Source: Owenia fusiformis | Lineage: Eukaryota; Annelida; Polychaeta; Sabellida; Oweniidae | Assembly (NCBI GenBank): GCA_903813345.2 | Contig: CAIIXF020000011.1 | Span: 16,229,754-16,293,753 of the forward strand | Direction of reading: 5' to 3' | Length of the DNA: 64,000 bases | Shown: piece after piece, positions 19,701 through 31,499 of the stretch | Layout: each line of letters opens with the position of its first letter | Numbering within the stretch: position 1 is the first letter of the stretch | Program-made: the position numbers and the translations under genes | The notes under the pieces: generated by a model | What the model was told of the DNA's origin: nothing | What the model saw: only the letters and a program-made list of their open reading frames with translations | Database searches by the model: none

Positions 19701-22700
19701 ATCTCATTTGAGCAACTAGACTATGGTGGTCATCATGCACAAGTAATCTACAGTAGAACCTGCTAAGTGGAACACCTCCTCCGTAAGTGGAACACCTCCC
19801 AAGTGGAACGCCTTTTCAAAGTCCCGTTTTAAAAACCCATTGACTTAATGTTGATTGAACCTCTGTAAGTAGAACACCTCCAAACTTGAACAGTGAACAC
19901 CCCATATTGAAAAATTAACCTGCTAAGTGGAACAGTCAATTTCCATAGATTTCAATATTGATATATGTAAACAGAATCAATCTCCTTCAATGATATCTGG
20001 GTATGAAAACAGGTAATACTGTGATAATTGGCAAATTAGGATTTTAATGGATTAACCTCCTGTAGAGGTCAACATGTGATGCAACCAATAATTAATTTGA
20101 TAATCAGCAAATTAGGATTTCATAAGATTATCATTCAGAAAATTGGATTAACCTCCTGTAGAACTGGACACGTGATGCTACAACTAATTAATATCCCTTG
20201 CTGTTTGTTTCAAACTTAATAAGTAAGATTAAAAATGTCATTTAAAAACAATTGAATTATTAGTAGTAGGAACAAGTCTTTAAAACTTAATTGCCTAATC
20301 TTTGTACCTGAGACTGGCACAATTAGGAGGATTAAGAATGTCAGAAAACATTTTTGGCACAATGAGGAGGATTAAGAATGTCAGATACCTTTTTGAGTAA
20401 AATAAATGGATTATTAATGGTATATACCTGCCCTGTAATGAAGGGAGAATCATATTTCCAATGATACATATAAATCCTATATTTGATCTTGTATGTTCCC
20501 TGCGAACCCAAAACCTCCGTAAGTGGAACACCTTCAAAGTGCAACGCTTTGTGGCAGAATGGAGAGTGTTCCACTTACAAAGGTTCTACTGTATTTACAT
20601 AATAATGTTATAAAGGAGCATGTAGGTTATCGCAAACAACTTCAGACAATTCTAACTTGAATTATGAATATTTTCTGACAATGAACATGGGTATATCTTT
20701 TATATCTATTCATCATCTTCAAGAAAAGTAAATATAATGATTATTAGTGATATTAAAGGGAATGGCCCAATCAACATACTTTTTACTAAAAATTTTGACC
20801 TAATTTTTACCAAAGATGCAACCTTTAATTATATTGTTGAATGCATAATTAGAATATGCTTTGAGACATGTTCTATTTCTTAAGAGGAAAAGTGGATTGC
20901 TCCAGGGACTTTAAAGACATTGAATTTGGATGACCAAAATGAACTGAAACCAATGGATAGCATGAATCTTTTCAAAGGGGAAATAACATGGGGAACACTA
21001 ATCTTAGGGGAATTCAGTTTTCTTTTCAAGAGCTATTTGATACATTAAAATAAAAAATAGTAATGCATTAAACATTGTTAAAATTGTTAAATTGTATATT
21101 TTTTTCTAATCAATTGTATTTTTCCAAAACCAACAAAGATATCAACCTATAACTTTAGGGTAGTATTCATCTCTGTACTAACAATGTATGCTGTAGAACT
21201 CAGAACAATAGTTTATATATCCTTTGAGTTATGAACTAATATTATAGTACCCCCTAATATAATTTCCTAGGGGGGTAAAAAATGCTAAAATTCAGTGTCG
21301 TGACCACCCCGTTGAGCTGTCATCTTTTAATATCTTTATCAGCATGAAAAACTGATCCAGAAAAAATAGGTCTGTTGCTTTTTCTAAAAAATGCCTCAAA
21401 ACCCCTTTCCCTTGAGATATTCTGAAATTGGAACCTGTCTATAGGCCATGTTAACAGCAACAATTCGTTCAGGAAAAACCTTAAACGCGCTTGGAATTCG
21501 GGTGTAGTATTTTGTAATCCACAAGAATAGTTTCCTTGGAGTATTTCCTTTTTCCAACTTACCATCCATCCTATCACATTCAGGTCAGAGTACTAGATTG
21601 AACTTTAATTTGGCCAAACACTTTAAAATGTTTTAAAATGCCTGTAACTTTTTTCCATTTGTTAAAATCAATGTAACTTCGGATAAGCAGTATGATATAC
21701 TGATACAAAGCAAAAACTATGGAGACATTGGTATATGACTACCTGGGGGGGGGGGGGGGGGGTCCCGTACTTTTATGAGTATATGCCTCATGGTGTCACA
21801 GTGTATAACATTTAATTTTTTATGTATACTTTTCATAGTAATGGAAAAAGTTAAATTGTCTACATAACGTATACTTTTGCGAAAATTTGGATCGATGAAA
21901 AGTATTATTCCCATTTCATTATTTACATCGATGTTGTTTCAAACCCATAATTACCTAGATTTGGAATTAAACCTTGACCCTGGAAGCCCATCTTTACTCT
22001 GCTGGCTTGACGTATAAAAGAGTTCCAATCATCAACCACAGAATGCATCGTAAATGCCACCTACAAAGACAATATACTCAAAATTGCTATTCACCTAATT
22101 TCATACGATTTTGCATACTGGTAGACGAAGTTTCTTCATATTTGATTGAACGGTGTATTTGGTGATGACGCTACTCAAATAGCTCGAAAATCTATGTTAT
22201 TCATTTCAGATCGATCAAAGTGAAATATATTTCTGTTTGAAATTTGGGAAGTAGTAAATGAATTAATGAAAACAGAGAATGAAATCCTGTGCTAAGGGCT
22301 GATGTGAAAAAGTCAGTCCACCCCAGTGGGGATCGAACACACGACCCCTCGCTTTCTTGGCAAGTGCTCTAAGTTTTGCACCCTTCTCAAGAGAAGAGAT
22401 TTTATTATTTTGAAATTTCTTACGCATATAGTATCACCTATCTTACATTCATATCTGAAATTTCAGGACCATACACAATACACTTCTTGAGATACAATGA
22501 CTTTAAAGTGTGAACCAATGGTCTCATGGTTCATATGACGTCATTAAATTAAATTAATTTTGTGAATGCCTTGAAAGGCTGAAATTGCTAGGTCAGTCTG
22601 TGTTCTTTGAAGAGTTAGTCAGGTTATGTTATAATTGCCTTATAATCAATCAAAATATAGAGTTCTTGTGTAGTCTTACATAGCAGGAATGCATTACTTG

Positions 22701-25700
22701 TAGCATTCTGTCCAGCAGTCTTTGAAACCATGTCTGAAACCTCCTACCTGTAGGATGTCAGGCCTTTGATAACTACAACTTCCTTCAATACATTTCCCTT
22801 TGTCTAATTCCATCTTGGAAAACTTACCAATGCCTGTTGGAGTCATCGTATGCAATCATGGATGATTTTAACTTGTGTAATTCTGTTAACATGAATTCTA
22901 TCAATGTTTGTTTTGCCTCAGCTTTATTATTTTGAGTAATATTCTCATATTTTCATAAATTTATATGAAAACTTTGATAACGTCATAAAATCTGGTGATT
23001 TGTTCAAGATTTTTGAAGAGTTTGTTTACGTCCATTCTTTGGCATTACCAAAGAAAAGAAAATGAGAAGTATTGATATAAGATTCATATTTGCCACGAGA
23101 GCAATACTAGATATTGCTTAAATTTAAGTTGATGGTTTATGTAAGTAAATTTGGGCATGTTTAGTGATATTGTGCTTTATATATTACTTGTTTTTGTTAT
23201 GAACATTAAAATTAACATTTATTGATTTATAGATTTCACTAGTAGGATATTGCGTAAGCTCAAACAAAAATCAGAATGCATGAAAAAGCTTTGGTTAGAG
23301 AGTATACAAGTATTGAGCAAATAAAGAAACCACACCTAAAATAAAAACTGAACTTTATTCTGTGGAATATTGGGGATATAAACTGGTTAAAAACATTACA
23401 GTTTTCTCTTTAAAAATGATATGGACCGTGCCGCCATTAGCTTGGTTACCATAGCAACCATGAAAGGTCAAGTAATGATCATACATACATGAAAACTTGA
23501 CACTGTAAAGGAATAAGGTGGGGGCACACTTTTACCAAATAAGAACAAGATTGGTTCATTATTTTTATAATTAGATATATTTGTGCAAAACTTTTTGAAC
23601 AATCCTTGCATATATCTATTTTACATAAATTACATGTCTTTCGGTCTGACTCACAGGGAACGTGTATCGGGGGGGGGGGGGGGGGGGGGGTGGGGGTAGG
23701 GATAGCAGCAATTTTCGTCAATTTTGAGATCTTTCTGAGAAGTAAAATGAAATAGAGTTTAGAGTAGATTTGAAATATTGAGAAAAAGTTCAACTGAATC
23801 GGTTGAAAAATGAAATGATAGAACAATTCACAGAACTTAATTAATGATCACGCTGAAGAAGGTCACACTTTGAATCGATTTGAAGTTGATAAGCATATGA
23901 ATCGTACAGTATGTTTATTAAATTCAAAGTGTGACATTATGTTTATAGATCTCATTTGGTTTACGCTATCAATAATATTTCCTCTCTAGATATGGAGTTT
24001 GTTATCCGGGTGTCCGCTACAAATGCCAATTAATGTATAGTGTTCCTACATACAGGTTTCTGGTAAAAGAAAAACGGTAAAAGGGTCTTTTATTTAGAAT
24101 ATGGGGATTTGGGCAAGGATGCATTGACTTAACATGGGGATATGCTCTAAAGACCTAACATGGGGATATTATCATATTTCTAAGCTCGTAGATATTTATT
24201 TGGGGAAATGTTTTGTCACCCTGCACCTTTTATACACGTCACATTACCTTTTCACGCATTAGACGGTGTCTTTTATTATTTTAAAATGTAGTGACATCAA
24301 AATAATGCGCAATGCAGTTTTTTAATGTAACATAATATGTATCCGGTGGGAACCATCTTTTTGACATTTTTCAATCTCTTGTTAATCAAAAGTACCCTTT
24401 TATTAAAATCAATTCATATCATATTGAAATCAGTTATGTGGTAAAAAATAAAATATGAATATAAAAAGTTGTTTTTAAAAGGGCAACCTTGTGTGACCCC
24501 ATTTTAGAGGTAAACATACTTTGTTTTCTTAGTAAGGAATGGCAGTACTTTCAAACGGTAAGTTCATTTTTTGTGGCGGAGTGCAGGATGACACTTCATT
24601 TTTTGAGCATATTATTTATGTCTAGTTTATATGCCAATGCAGATGTTGAAATGTGACCCATAGACCCATAGTTTCAACTCAACCTGCAGCTCTTTATTCT
24701 ATTCACTTAATTTTCAACTAAAACATTTCAAAATTTCGGGTTTATTTTTTTTAAAATCCGGGCTATCCGGGTTGAATCACACTTTCAGTAGTGACAAATC
24801 AAATAAAACGCACTCGTAACTTTAATAACACACGCCGTAATTTCTTCGCACTCTGACAACGTTAGTGCAGACATACAGCATACCATTAGAAAGCCTATAC
24901 TATACTTTTCCATCTCAATTATTCCAGATTGAAATCAAGCCTTCGAGGACTGATATATTTAGTTTAACGTATGGAATTTTAATAATACGTAGACGACGAA
25001 ATACCTTTGCAGACTGACAACAATACGTACAATTTTTTTTGTCAAAATTTTGCAGTTTTAGTAACGATACATGTGTTACGCGGTATATGGCATACATTCA
25101 TGGTTGCGCGGTATTTGTGATACGGGTGAATATGCCATACTCACCTGCGGTATATGGCATATTCCGCATGTGAGTATGCGATATTCCGCAGTGAATATGC
25201 GATACATTGATTTCAGTGAATACCCGATACTCACCTGCGGAATATGTCATACTCACTTGCAGAATATGCCATATACCGCAGGTGAATATGACATATACCG
25301 CAGGTGAAAACGTGATACAGAAAGCCTTGATTTGATTGGTTGCGAGAATCGACTCTAAATGTAAAACTACGCTCGATTATCAATATAGTTAGTGCGTCGA
25401 GTACTAATATATGAATCCTGGATTGATTGAGTAAGTTTATTACATGAGATTGGTGACTGATACTTCTGCTAAGTTAATATATTCGATACACAGTAATGTT
25501 AATTCAATAATCATTATAATGATTTATAACGTTTTACTTGTTCGTTCAATCGACGCAATTGACAATTGCGTACTTCCGTATCACGTTCTCATTGGCTAGT
25601 GTGTATGCAATATACCGCAGGTGAATCTGTCATACACCGCAAGTGAATATGCCATATTCGTTGCGGAATATGACATATTTTTGTATCGTGTTTACCGCGT

Positions 25701-28700
25701 AATAACATGATACATGAGAGTACGTTATGTAAAGTTTTGAAAACGAATGGTTCATATTTAACAAAATGCCAGCACCCGTCCTGTTACTTTTGGAACACCC
25801 TGTAGACGACGAAATACCTTTGCAGACTTACAACAATACCAAGGTGAATTGATGTGAGGCGGCGCAGCCACGCGTAGCTGTTCAAAACGAGGCTGCAACG
25901 CGTTACAGACCAAAATGGAAGCAACTCCGATTATCTGAGCCACTTACACCGGTTTTGTGATCCAATAGTTATTATAGCATTGCACTATTCGGTGGAGAAC
26001 TTTACAAAGTATATTATAATGCTTACAGTGTATCGAATATATCAACTTATGCAGAAGTATCACTCACCAATCTCACGTAATAAACTTATTCAATCAATCC
26101 AAGATTCATATATTAATACTCACGCACTAACTATATTCGTAATCCAGCGTAGTTTAACATTAAGAGTCGATTCTCGCAACCAATCAAATCAAGGCTTTCT
26201 GTTTCACGTTTTCACCTGCGGTATATGTCATATTCACCTGCGGAATATGACATATTCCGAAAGTGAGTATGACATACTCCACAGGTAAGTATCGGGTATT
26301 CACTGAAATCGATGTATCACATATTCACTGCGGAATATCTCATACTCACCTGTGGAATATGCCGTATACCGCAGGTGAGTATGGCATATTCACCCGTATC
26401 ACAAATACCGCGCAACCATGAATATGCCATATTCTGCGTAACAGTTTTAGCATATTTAAAAAAATTATCGAAAGTGAGATCATCATGACATTACTTAAGA
26501 TCCTGCAAATACTTTGTGAGAACTATTTTTAAAAATTCAATGTCAATCTTTTCTAAATATGCTTAACTTTCAAAATAAGCCATTGTTGATTGTCTCACTT
26601 TGTTGAAAAGAAGAATATGAATAAATTTTAGCCAGAGTTGCACCATTGGCCAATTTCCATGATTTGTTTTGCTTCTTATTATAAATGCCATATGTTTCTA
26701 TAGGTTCAAATCAAAATATATTACATAGAATCGCATTTTTTGTTTTACTTTTTGTTTTACTGATTTATATAAAATATTTCAATATTTTAAATAAAGCCAA
26801 CCGAGAAGGCTGAAGATTTTGTCTTAATTCTCAAAAACCAGCATTTGTATTGCAATTTACGCTTGTTTGTAACATACATCAAATTATTTTGTAATATTTT
26901 GGTATATATATTCACTATTTTTTAAATTACATGCATGGAAATGGCTAAAAATAGCCGAGGGATGGAAAAATCCTGGATAAGGGGAAAGAAATAATATTTC
27001 TACAAAACTAATAAGGATATGGTTATATTGTTCGTCAGCCAGACATGTTTAGGAACTGGAACTGAACTGAACTGAATAGATGACCAACAGTTTTAAAATA
27101 ATTTTACTCAAATTATTTGGATGAAGACGCGAGGCGCAGACAGTAATTGCGCAGAAAAGCTTGTAATATGGCTTCTTTGAAAGTGTATTCACTATTGTAT
27201 ATGGTCTATATTCGAAAGAAAGTAAATAGAACCAGTTTATGTTTTCATTCTCTGAAAAGATAGAGATGGTGTGATTTTTAGGCAATTTCTGAAATAAAAA
27301 AACAAGTTCCCACCATCCTGAACTCAGGCACTCTACTCCCGATCACCTCGAGTGCACCAAACGTGGGCTTTTATCTATAGAGCTATCGGGACGTATTGGT
27401 AACCCTATTTTTTCCGGGCTGCAAAAGACAAGTTGTTCGTAAATTTTTCCGGGTTGTTAAAATTTGAGGATTTTTCCCGTGTTTGCAACTTTTTATCTGG
27501 GTAAGGGCACTGGATCGTCGCAAGATGAGAGAACGGGGCAGCGTGACAATGGTATAGTGATTCGTATCGAAAACGTACATATAAAATGTAATAATGATGT
27601 ACTCAATTTTGAAACGTCGGTATCACAATATCTGAACATGTCAATACTAAGAATCTCAGCGGTACGCTAAATATTTGTTCATAAAAATGATTGACCTCAT
27701 GGACTCACAGCGCCGGGCTATTTGGCACATGTTGCAAATTGCTTGTGTTGTCAAATACAGGGTGGGCCAAAAAGTCCACATTTTTGTTTTTGCTACAAGG
27801 TTGTTGTATTACAGACAAATGTATAAACTATATATCATTGGAAAGACAATTCAACTTCCAACAAAATGTTTTATAATTCATTCAATATCATTTTGATTAC
27901 CACAGGAGTCAAAATCATGATTTACCAATTGCTGAATAAAGAATGCTAACAACTGACCAGACAGATATAATCTCTATGGCAGATTTGGGGATGCAATTGG
28001 CAATGTAATATTATGTAATAAGCTCAAAACATATAGCTAACTCTTGTTTTTGACGGTTCCAGCCTCGAAATACGGAAAATCCCATGGAGTCATCAATAGC
28101 CTTTTATATTTTATAAATTATACATCATTTTGTTGGAAATTGAATTATTTTTCTAATTATACACTCCCCTCCATAAGTTTGGCAACCTTAGCTCTCCCAT
28201 TGAACTACGTGTTAAAGCCTCTTTACCTTTGAATTTGTATTTACTTAACCTGCGATGAAAATACATATACTATTGATGGAAACGTAATTTGACTTTATTT
28301 CCAATACCTCCAAATTTTCTCAATTTTTTCCTCAATTACAATAAGTCGAAAATTGATGATAAATTTGATGAATTTTTGAAAATCGACATTCCCATGTTAA
28401 CCAATGGGAAATGGTAGGTTTGCCGCAAGTCATATGACAGAATATCCATCCATCCGAGTCCTTGCAAAAAATACGAGTCAGGCAGGCAATTGAATTCGAT
28501 AATTTTATGTAACAAAAAATTGATATGTTACTTCAGGATTTACAAAGTTATAGGGCTTTAAAGTCAAAATTGTTTTTCAAAAACCTCTCCCATTGAAATA
28601 ACCTGTAACTTTAGTATTCATCAAATAAGCTTAACACTTAGTGTACAAAAAAGTTAGACAATTCAATTTTCTATATAAAAAATCTTTTACTGAAAAGATA

Positions 28701-29821
28701 TCCTGATTTCTGATTTGCCCCGATTTCCCATTGCATTATTGGGAATGACGATTTTCAAAAATTTATCATCAATTTTCGACCTATCATAATTGAGGAAAAA
28801 ATTGAGAAAATTTGGAGGTATTGGAAATAAAGTAAAATTACGTTTCCATCAATATTTATAGGATATCCTATGATTTTGAGGAATATCATTTTTATCTACG
28901 AGGTGATATTGATATCTGCACGAGAGAGCGAAGCGAACGAGTGCATTTATCAATATCACCGAGTAGATTAAAATGATATTCTGAAAAAAATCATAGGATG
29001 TTCTTATTATCCTACACTTACAAAAATTGTACTAAATGTATAATATCAGCAATGTATACACTTGGTGTACTAAATGTATAATAACTTTAAAAAATATTTG
29101 ATATAATTATTGGCAAAATGAATAACCGGAGGATATCGTAACGATATACTCCGGGCGGAGGATATCGTGACGATATACTCCGGCAAACCCAATATGCGGA
29201 GGATATTGTGACGATATACTCCGCTTGTTGACTTCCCGCCAAATAGACTCTATTTGGCATGAAATTCATTTTGCAATGATATTATACATTTAGTACACTC
29301 CTTGTAAGTGTAGGATAATAAGAACATCCTATGATTTTTTTTTAGAATATCATTTTGATCTACTCGGTGATATTGATATATGCACTCGTTCGCTTTGCTC
29401 CCTCGTGTAGATATCAATATCACCTCGTAGATAAAAATTATATTCCTCAAAATCATAGGATATCCTATAAATATATACAAAGCACGTTATGTTAAATGTG
29501 GACTGGTGTGTTTAATTTAAGAATGATTTTATGTTTTATGCCACTTACTATATCGTTTTCTACAGTCGCTACTCCAAGATACTTTTTCGAGTTTCCAAAT
29601 GATTCCTTGTAAGTTGATTGGAGATAATCCAAACCATTGTAGATATTTCTGTTTATGTCCATGACACCTTTGAAATCATGAATTGTTGCCATTCTATATT
29701 TTACGCCATTAATAACTTCTGGAACAGCTCTTCTATTCTCAATATTTGTAAGTTGCCACGTTGACTGAGAAATTCCTTTAGACACTGGCTTCATCAATTT
29801 GTTTAATTGTTTGAACAACAT
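16110..29821 (-). CDS. GNAT N-acetyltransferase, HISAT/NAT16-like, 373 aa
   Basis: Transfers acetyl from acetyl-CoA to an amino group. The closest family known to me is histidine N-acetyltransferase/NAT16 (free L-histidine in fish), but the substrate here is not shown. Exons 29549-29821, 21955-22060, 17861-17994 and 16110-16718 join in phase 0, 1, 0 with good GT-AG sites. Residues 41-70 (KYRMATIHDF and IYNGLDYL) are the first strand and helix typical of the NAT16-like group. Residues 110-126 hold acetyl-CoA motif A (ASRVKMGFQGQGL; Q118-G-Q-G121). Residues 172-373 are the C-terminal half. The length agrees with about 340-370 in the family. The start at 29821 is the first ATG after an in-frame TGA. 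Introns 1 and 2 are about 7.5 and 4 kb and are filled with transposons. Confidence 0.8.
17861..17994 (-). CDS. Acetyltransferase exon 3
   Basis: Acceptor TTTTGCTAG|GA, donor AGG|GTAATA. 44 codons after the split Gly127. Continues the helix after motif A (YYIQKNIMENHPMLNQFYD) into a charged stretch. Confidence 0.78.
18910..21440. mobile_element. Long inverted-repeat element, about 330-bp arms
   Basis: Left arm about 18910-19240 and right arm about 21115-21440 are inverted copies of roughly 85% identity, including GATGACAGCTCAACGGGGTG and the CCCCCCTAGG...CCTAGGGGG pair. The interior lacks a transposase frame and holds a second element at 19751-20591. It lies in acetyltransferase intron 2. The target duplication and superfamily are undetermined. 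Confidence 0.7.
19751..20591. mobile_element. Pogo/Tigger-like TA-flanked MITE
   Basis: 841 bp from CAGTAGAACCTGCTAAGTGG to its complement (AAAGGTTCTACTG), flanked by TA at 19749-19750 and 20592-20593. Both ends repeat the subterminal motif TAAGTGGAAC several times, as expected for transposase-binding sites. No transposase. Similarity to Tigger ends is recalled, not searched. Confidence 0.72.
21745..21762 (+). repeat. G18 tract
   Basis: Uninterrupted run of 18 G in acetyltransferase intron 2, about 190 bp from exon 2. The run length is prone to sequencing error. Confidence 0.85.
21955..22060 (-). CDS. Acetyltransferase exon 2 (acetyl-CoA motif A)
   Basis: Acceptor TTTGTAG|GTG, donor CTAG|GTAATT. 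35 codons plus one base: two beta strands (VAFTMHSVVDD) and motif A with GFQGQGL. It is too short to stand out as a frame and was found by looking for the missing GNAT motif in the right phase. Confidence 0.82.
22316..22385 (-). repeat. tRNA-derived SINE-like fragment
   Basis: On the minus strand TTAGAGCACTTGCCAAG is followed by GTGTGTTCGATCCCCACT, a good B box (TTCGATCC) with a T-arm-like pairing. There is no 5' acceptor stem and the A box is poor, so this is not a functional tRNA. Confidence 0.4.
23669..23690 (+). repeat. G22 tract
   Basis: Twenty-two consecutive G followed by TGGGGGTAGGG in acetyltransferase intron 1. Potential G-quadruplex and polymerase slippage site. Confidence 0.85.
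23700..25052. other. Intron 1 stretch with one 40-bp dispersed repeat
   Basis: No exon seen. The segment TAGACGACGAAATACCTTTG at about 24990 recurs at about 25802, inside the next element, with the same 20 bases downstream except one change. Confidence 0.5.
25062..26441. mobile_element. Mutator-like foldback element with iterated motifs
   Basis: 1380 bp with arms of about 460 bp (25074-25535 and 25985-26443, inverted). CAGTTTTAG stands at 25053-25061 and 26442-26450 as a 9-bp target duplication, the length typical of Mutator-like elements. The arms contain many iterations of CACCTGCGGTATATG and CCGCAGGTGAATATG in both orientations, spaced about 20-25 bp. The interior holds a Tc1/mariner-like terminus (GGAACACCCTGTA ending 25803) and no transposase. 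It lies in acetyltransferase intron 1. Confidence 0.75.
26451..28260. other. Intron 1 stretch with mariner-like termini
   Basis: No coding exon. TACAGGGTGGGCCAAAAAGT (from about 27758) and ACACTCCCCTCCATAAGTTT (from about 28161) look like 5' ends of mariner/Tc1 elements, but I found no matching opposite ends. A related GTAGGCCAAAACGCCCACAC occurs at about 52700. Confidence 0.4.
28272..28853. repeat. Inverted-repeat element, about 140-bp arms
   Basis: Left arm 28272-28412 starts ATTGATGGAAACGTAATTT. The right arm, about 28718-28853, is its complement, with small indels. The non-coding middle is AT-rich. The right arm abuts or is interrupted by the next element. Confidence 0.75.
28852..29474. 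mobile_element. 623-bp element with compound terminal hairpins
   Basis: About 190-bp terminal inverted repeats, starting ATATTTATAGGATATCC and ending with its complement. Each terminal repeat is itself a long hairpin (stem GGTGATATTGATAT with its complement) whose loop carries GAGCGAAGCGAACGAG or its complement. The centre has three copies of the dyad GGAGGATATCGTGACGATAT/ACTCCG (29129-29223). It lies 75 bp inside acetyltransferase intron 1. Confidence 0.75.
29549..29821 (-). CDS. Acetyltransferase exon 1
   Basis: 91 codons from ATG (A at -3) to donor GATATA|GTAAGT. Encodes a basic N-terminus, then the N-terminal GNAT strand-helix and the start of the second strand (YLGVATVENDI). Confidence 0.8.
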
Positions 29822-29839
29822 TTTCAGTTTTTGTTCCAC

Positions 29840-30300
29840 CCTTTTAAACTTTAATACTCAACTACGCCACAGCTTAACTAAATTGTTTGTAAATAACTTA
29901 AAGACCCCGTGTAAAGTTTAAAAATATAGTCTTTCAATTCAAATACTACTTTTCATGAATTGATACCCCATTTAAAACATTCGTTAAAACAAAATGTCTT
30001 GAAAAAGTTTCTCATCTTATAAGTATCATCAAATACAAACGTAAACTGTAAAACACATTATTTTCTCCACTCCATTAAAAAGAAGTTGTATCATTTCAAC
30101 CGTTTTATGCATATTTTTGAACACGATGACACGCTGTGATGTCACTCAGGTAGCTAAATATTTTTTCAAAAATCAATTTTTCCAAAATAAAGCAATATAG
30201 TTGGCCTATCTAGGTTGAATATAGGTTTTTGTCATGTTTCAAATATGTATGTACAATTGAATTCCCGACCTATGATGTCAAAATGCTTTTTTGGCGTCTA
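29840..30300. other. 5' flank of acetyltransferase, nothing recognised
   Basis: AT-rich upstream sequence. No CpG-rich promoter, TATA box at a convincing distance or repeat is seen. Confidence 0.4.
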
Positions 30301-30429
30301 TTATTGTCGTTTACCCAATTTTAATATCAAAATATGCCATGTGTAACTTTTACATTTCCAATGTGTCGCACCAGGAGTAATATAGATTTTGTATTCACGC
30401 TGGGTACTTGTCATAGTATATTGGCCGGT

Positions 30430-30830
30430 ATATTTTTGATGGTCAGATATATAAGGGTTATGTACTGGGAGGTTTTGGATATGGGGTTTATCCAGAGGGA
30501 GATATGCATATCTACCTGAAGAACCGTAGGGACCGAAGGTAGATGTGCATATCTCATGAGGGATGAACCCAATATCCAAACCGACCGTACATAACTGCTT
30601 TATCCTATACCAAGTAGAGTTTTCAGGGGCATATGGCCATTTCAATAGTACAAGGTGTAAAAATAAACAAATCGTTCATATGCAAAGTCATTTTATTGCA
30701 TTTCCACTTTTAAATTTTAAATACATTGATAACTTTTTGAAATACAAAAGTGCTGTTTAACTATGTAACAAAAGGATAAATGTATCCAAAACCGACCGTG
30801 CATAACAGAAGTATTTCATACCTACTGAGG
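30430..30830. repeat. Nested-palindrome repeat family R1, copy 5
   Basis: Inverted copy of 14110-14310: GGTTATGTACTGGGAGGTTT at the left pairs with CCGACCGTACATAACTGC at the right through a GATATGCATATC-rich centre. A short extra arm lies at about 30785-30810. Confidence 0.6.
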
Positions 30831-31499
30831 TTCTAGGTACATCATACCTTATAAAGATCCAAAATTCCAAAACATACTTAAGGTACGCGTTTTCCTGGTT
30901 TTAAAGTTTGCGAGATTTTCAAAGAATGTGAAAAAAGAAATTTAAAAGAATTGAAAAAATGTGAAAAAAGTAAAAAAAAAAGATTTTGAAATTTTTTTTA
31001 ATAAAAAAATTTGAAAGAACATTTTTAAAAAATAACCGAGATGCGAGTAGAAATAATCTTGATTTACGTCATTAGAAACTCAAAATTCAGTCAAACTAAT
31101 ATCATATTTGAAATCTACATGTAAAATTACATCTAGAAATGTGGTTTTAAAAAGTGTTTTTCAACTTTTAAAAATTAATTTTCTTTGAAAATGTGACTTC
31201 TAGCTCGGGGAGATTCCCCATAGACCCCATGCTATAAAATCACAAAAAATGAAATATCTTTTCATTTAGTGGACAGATAATATTTTGCTTTACTGGACAT
31301 ATTTTCATTAGTATAAGTATCAGACGCATAAGGGTTATATGAAAATTGAGCCACTTAAATTGATAATATTCAAGTTTAAGGGAACTTTCTCATATACCTG
31401 CCATGTTAATTGACCCGAATCAGCCACCTGGTGGTGAAACTGGTAACTACCTACTCGCATTTGGGTAATTGAAAAAAAATTCAAAATCTTTTTTTTAAA

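Noticed and set aside
22316-22385. Functional tRNA
   Set aside because: B box is good, but the 5' acceptor stem and A box are absent.
25074-26443. CRISPR-like array of regularly spaced repeats
   Set aside because: Repeats occur in both orientations within the inverted arms of a transposon in animal DNA; there are no unique spacers of constant length and no cas genes.
29822-29839. Acetyltransferase start at GTG, six codons earlier
   Set aside because: GTG is not a normal start in nuclear animal genes; ATG at 29821 has a good context.
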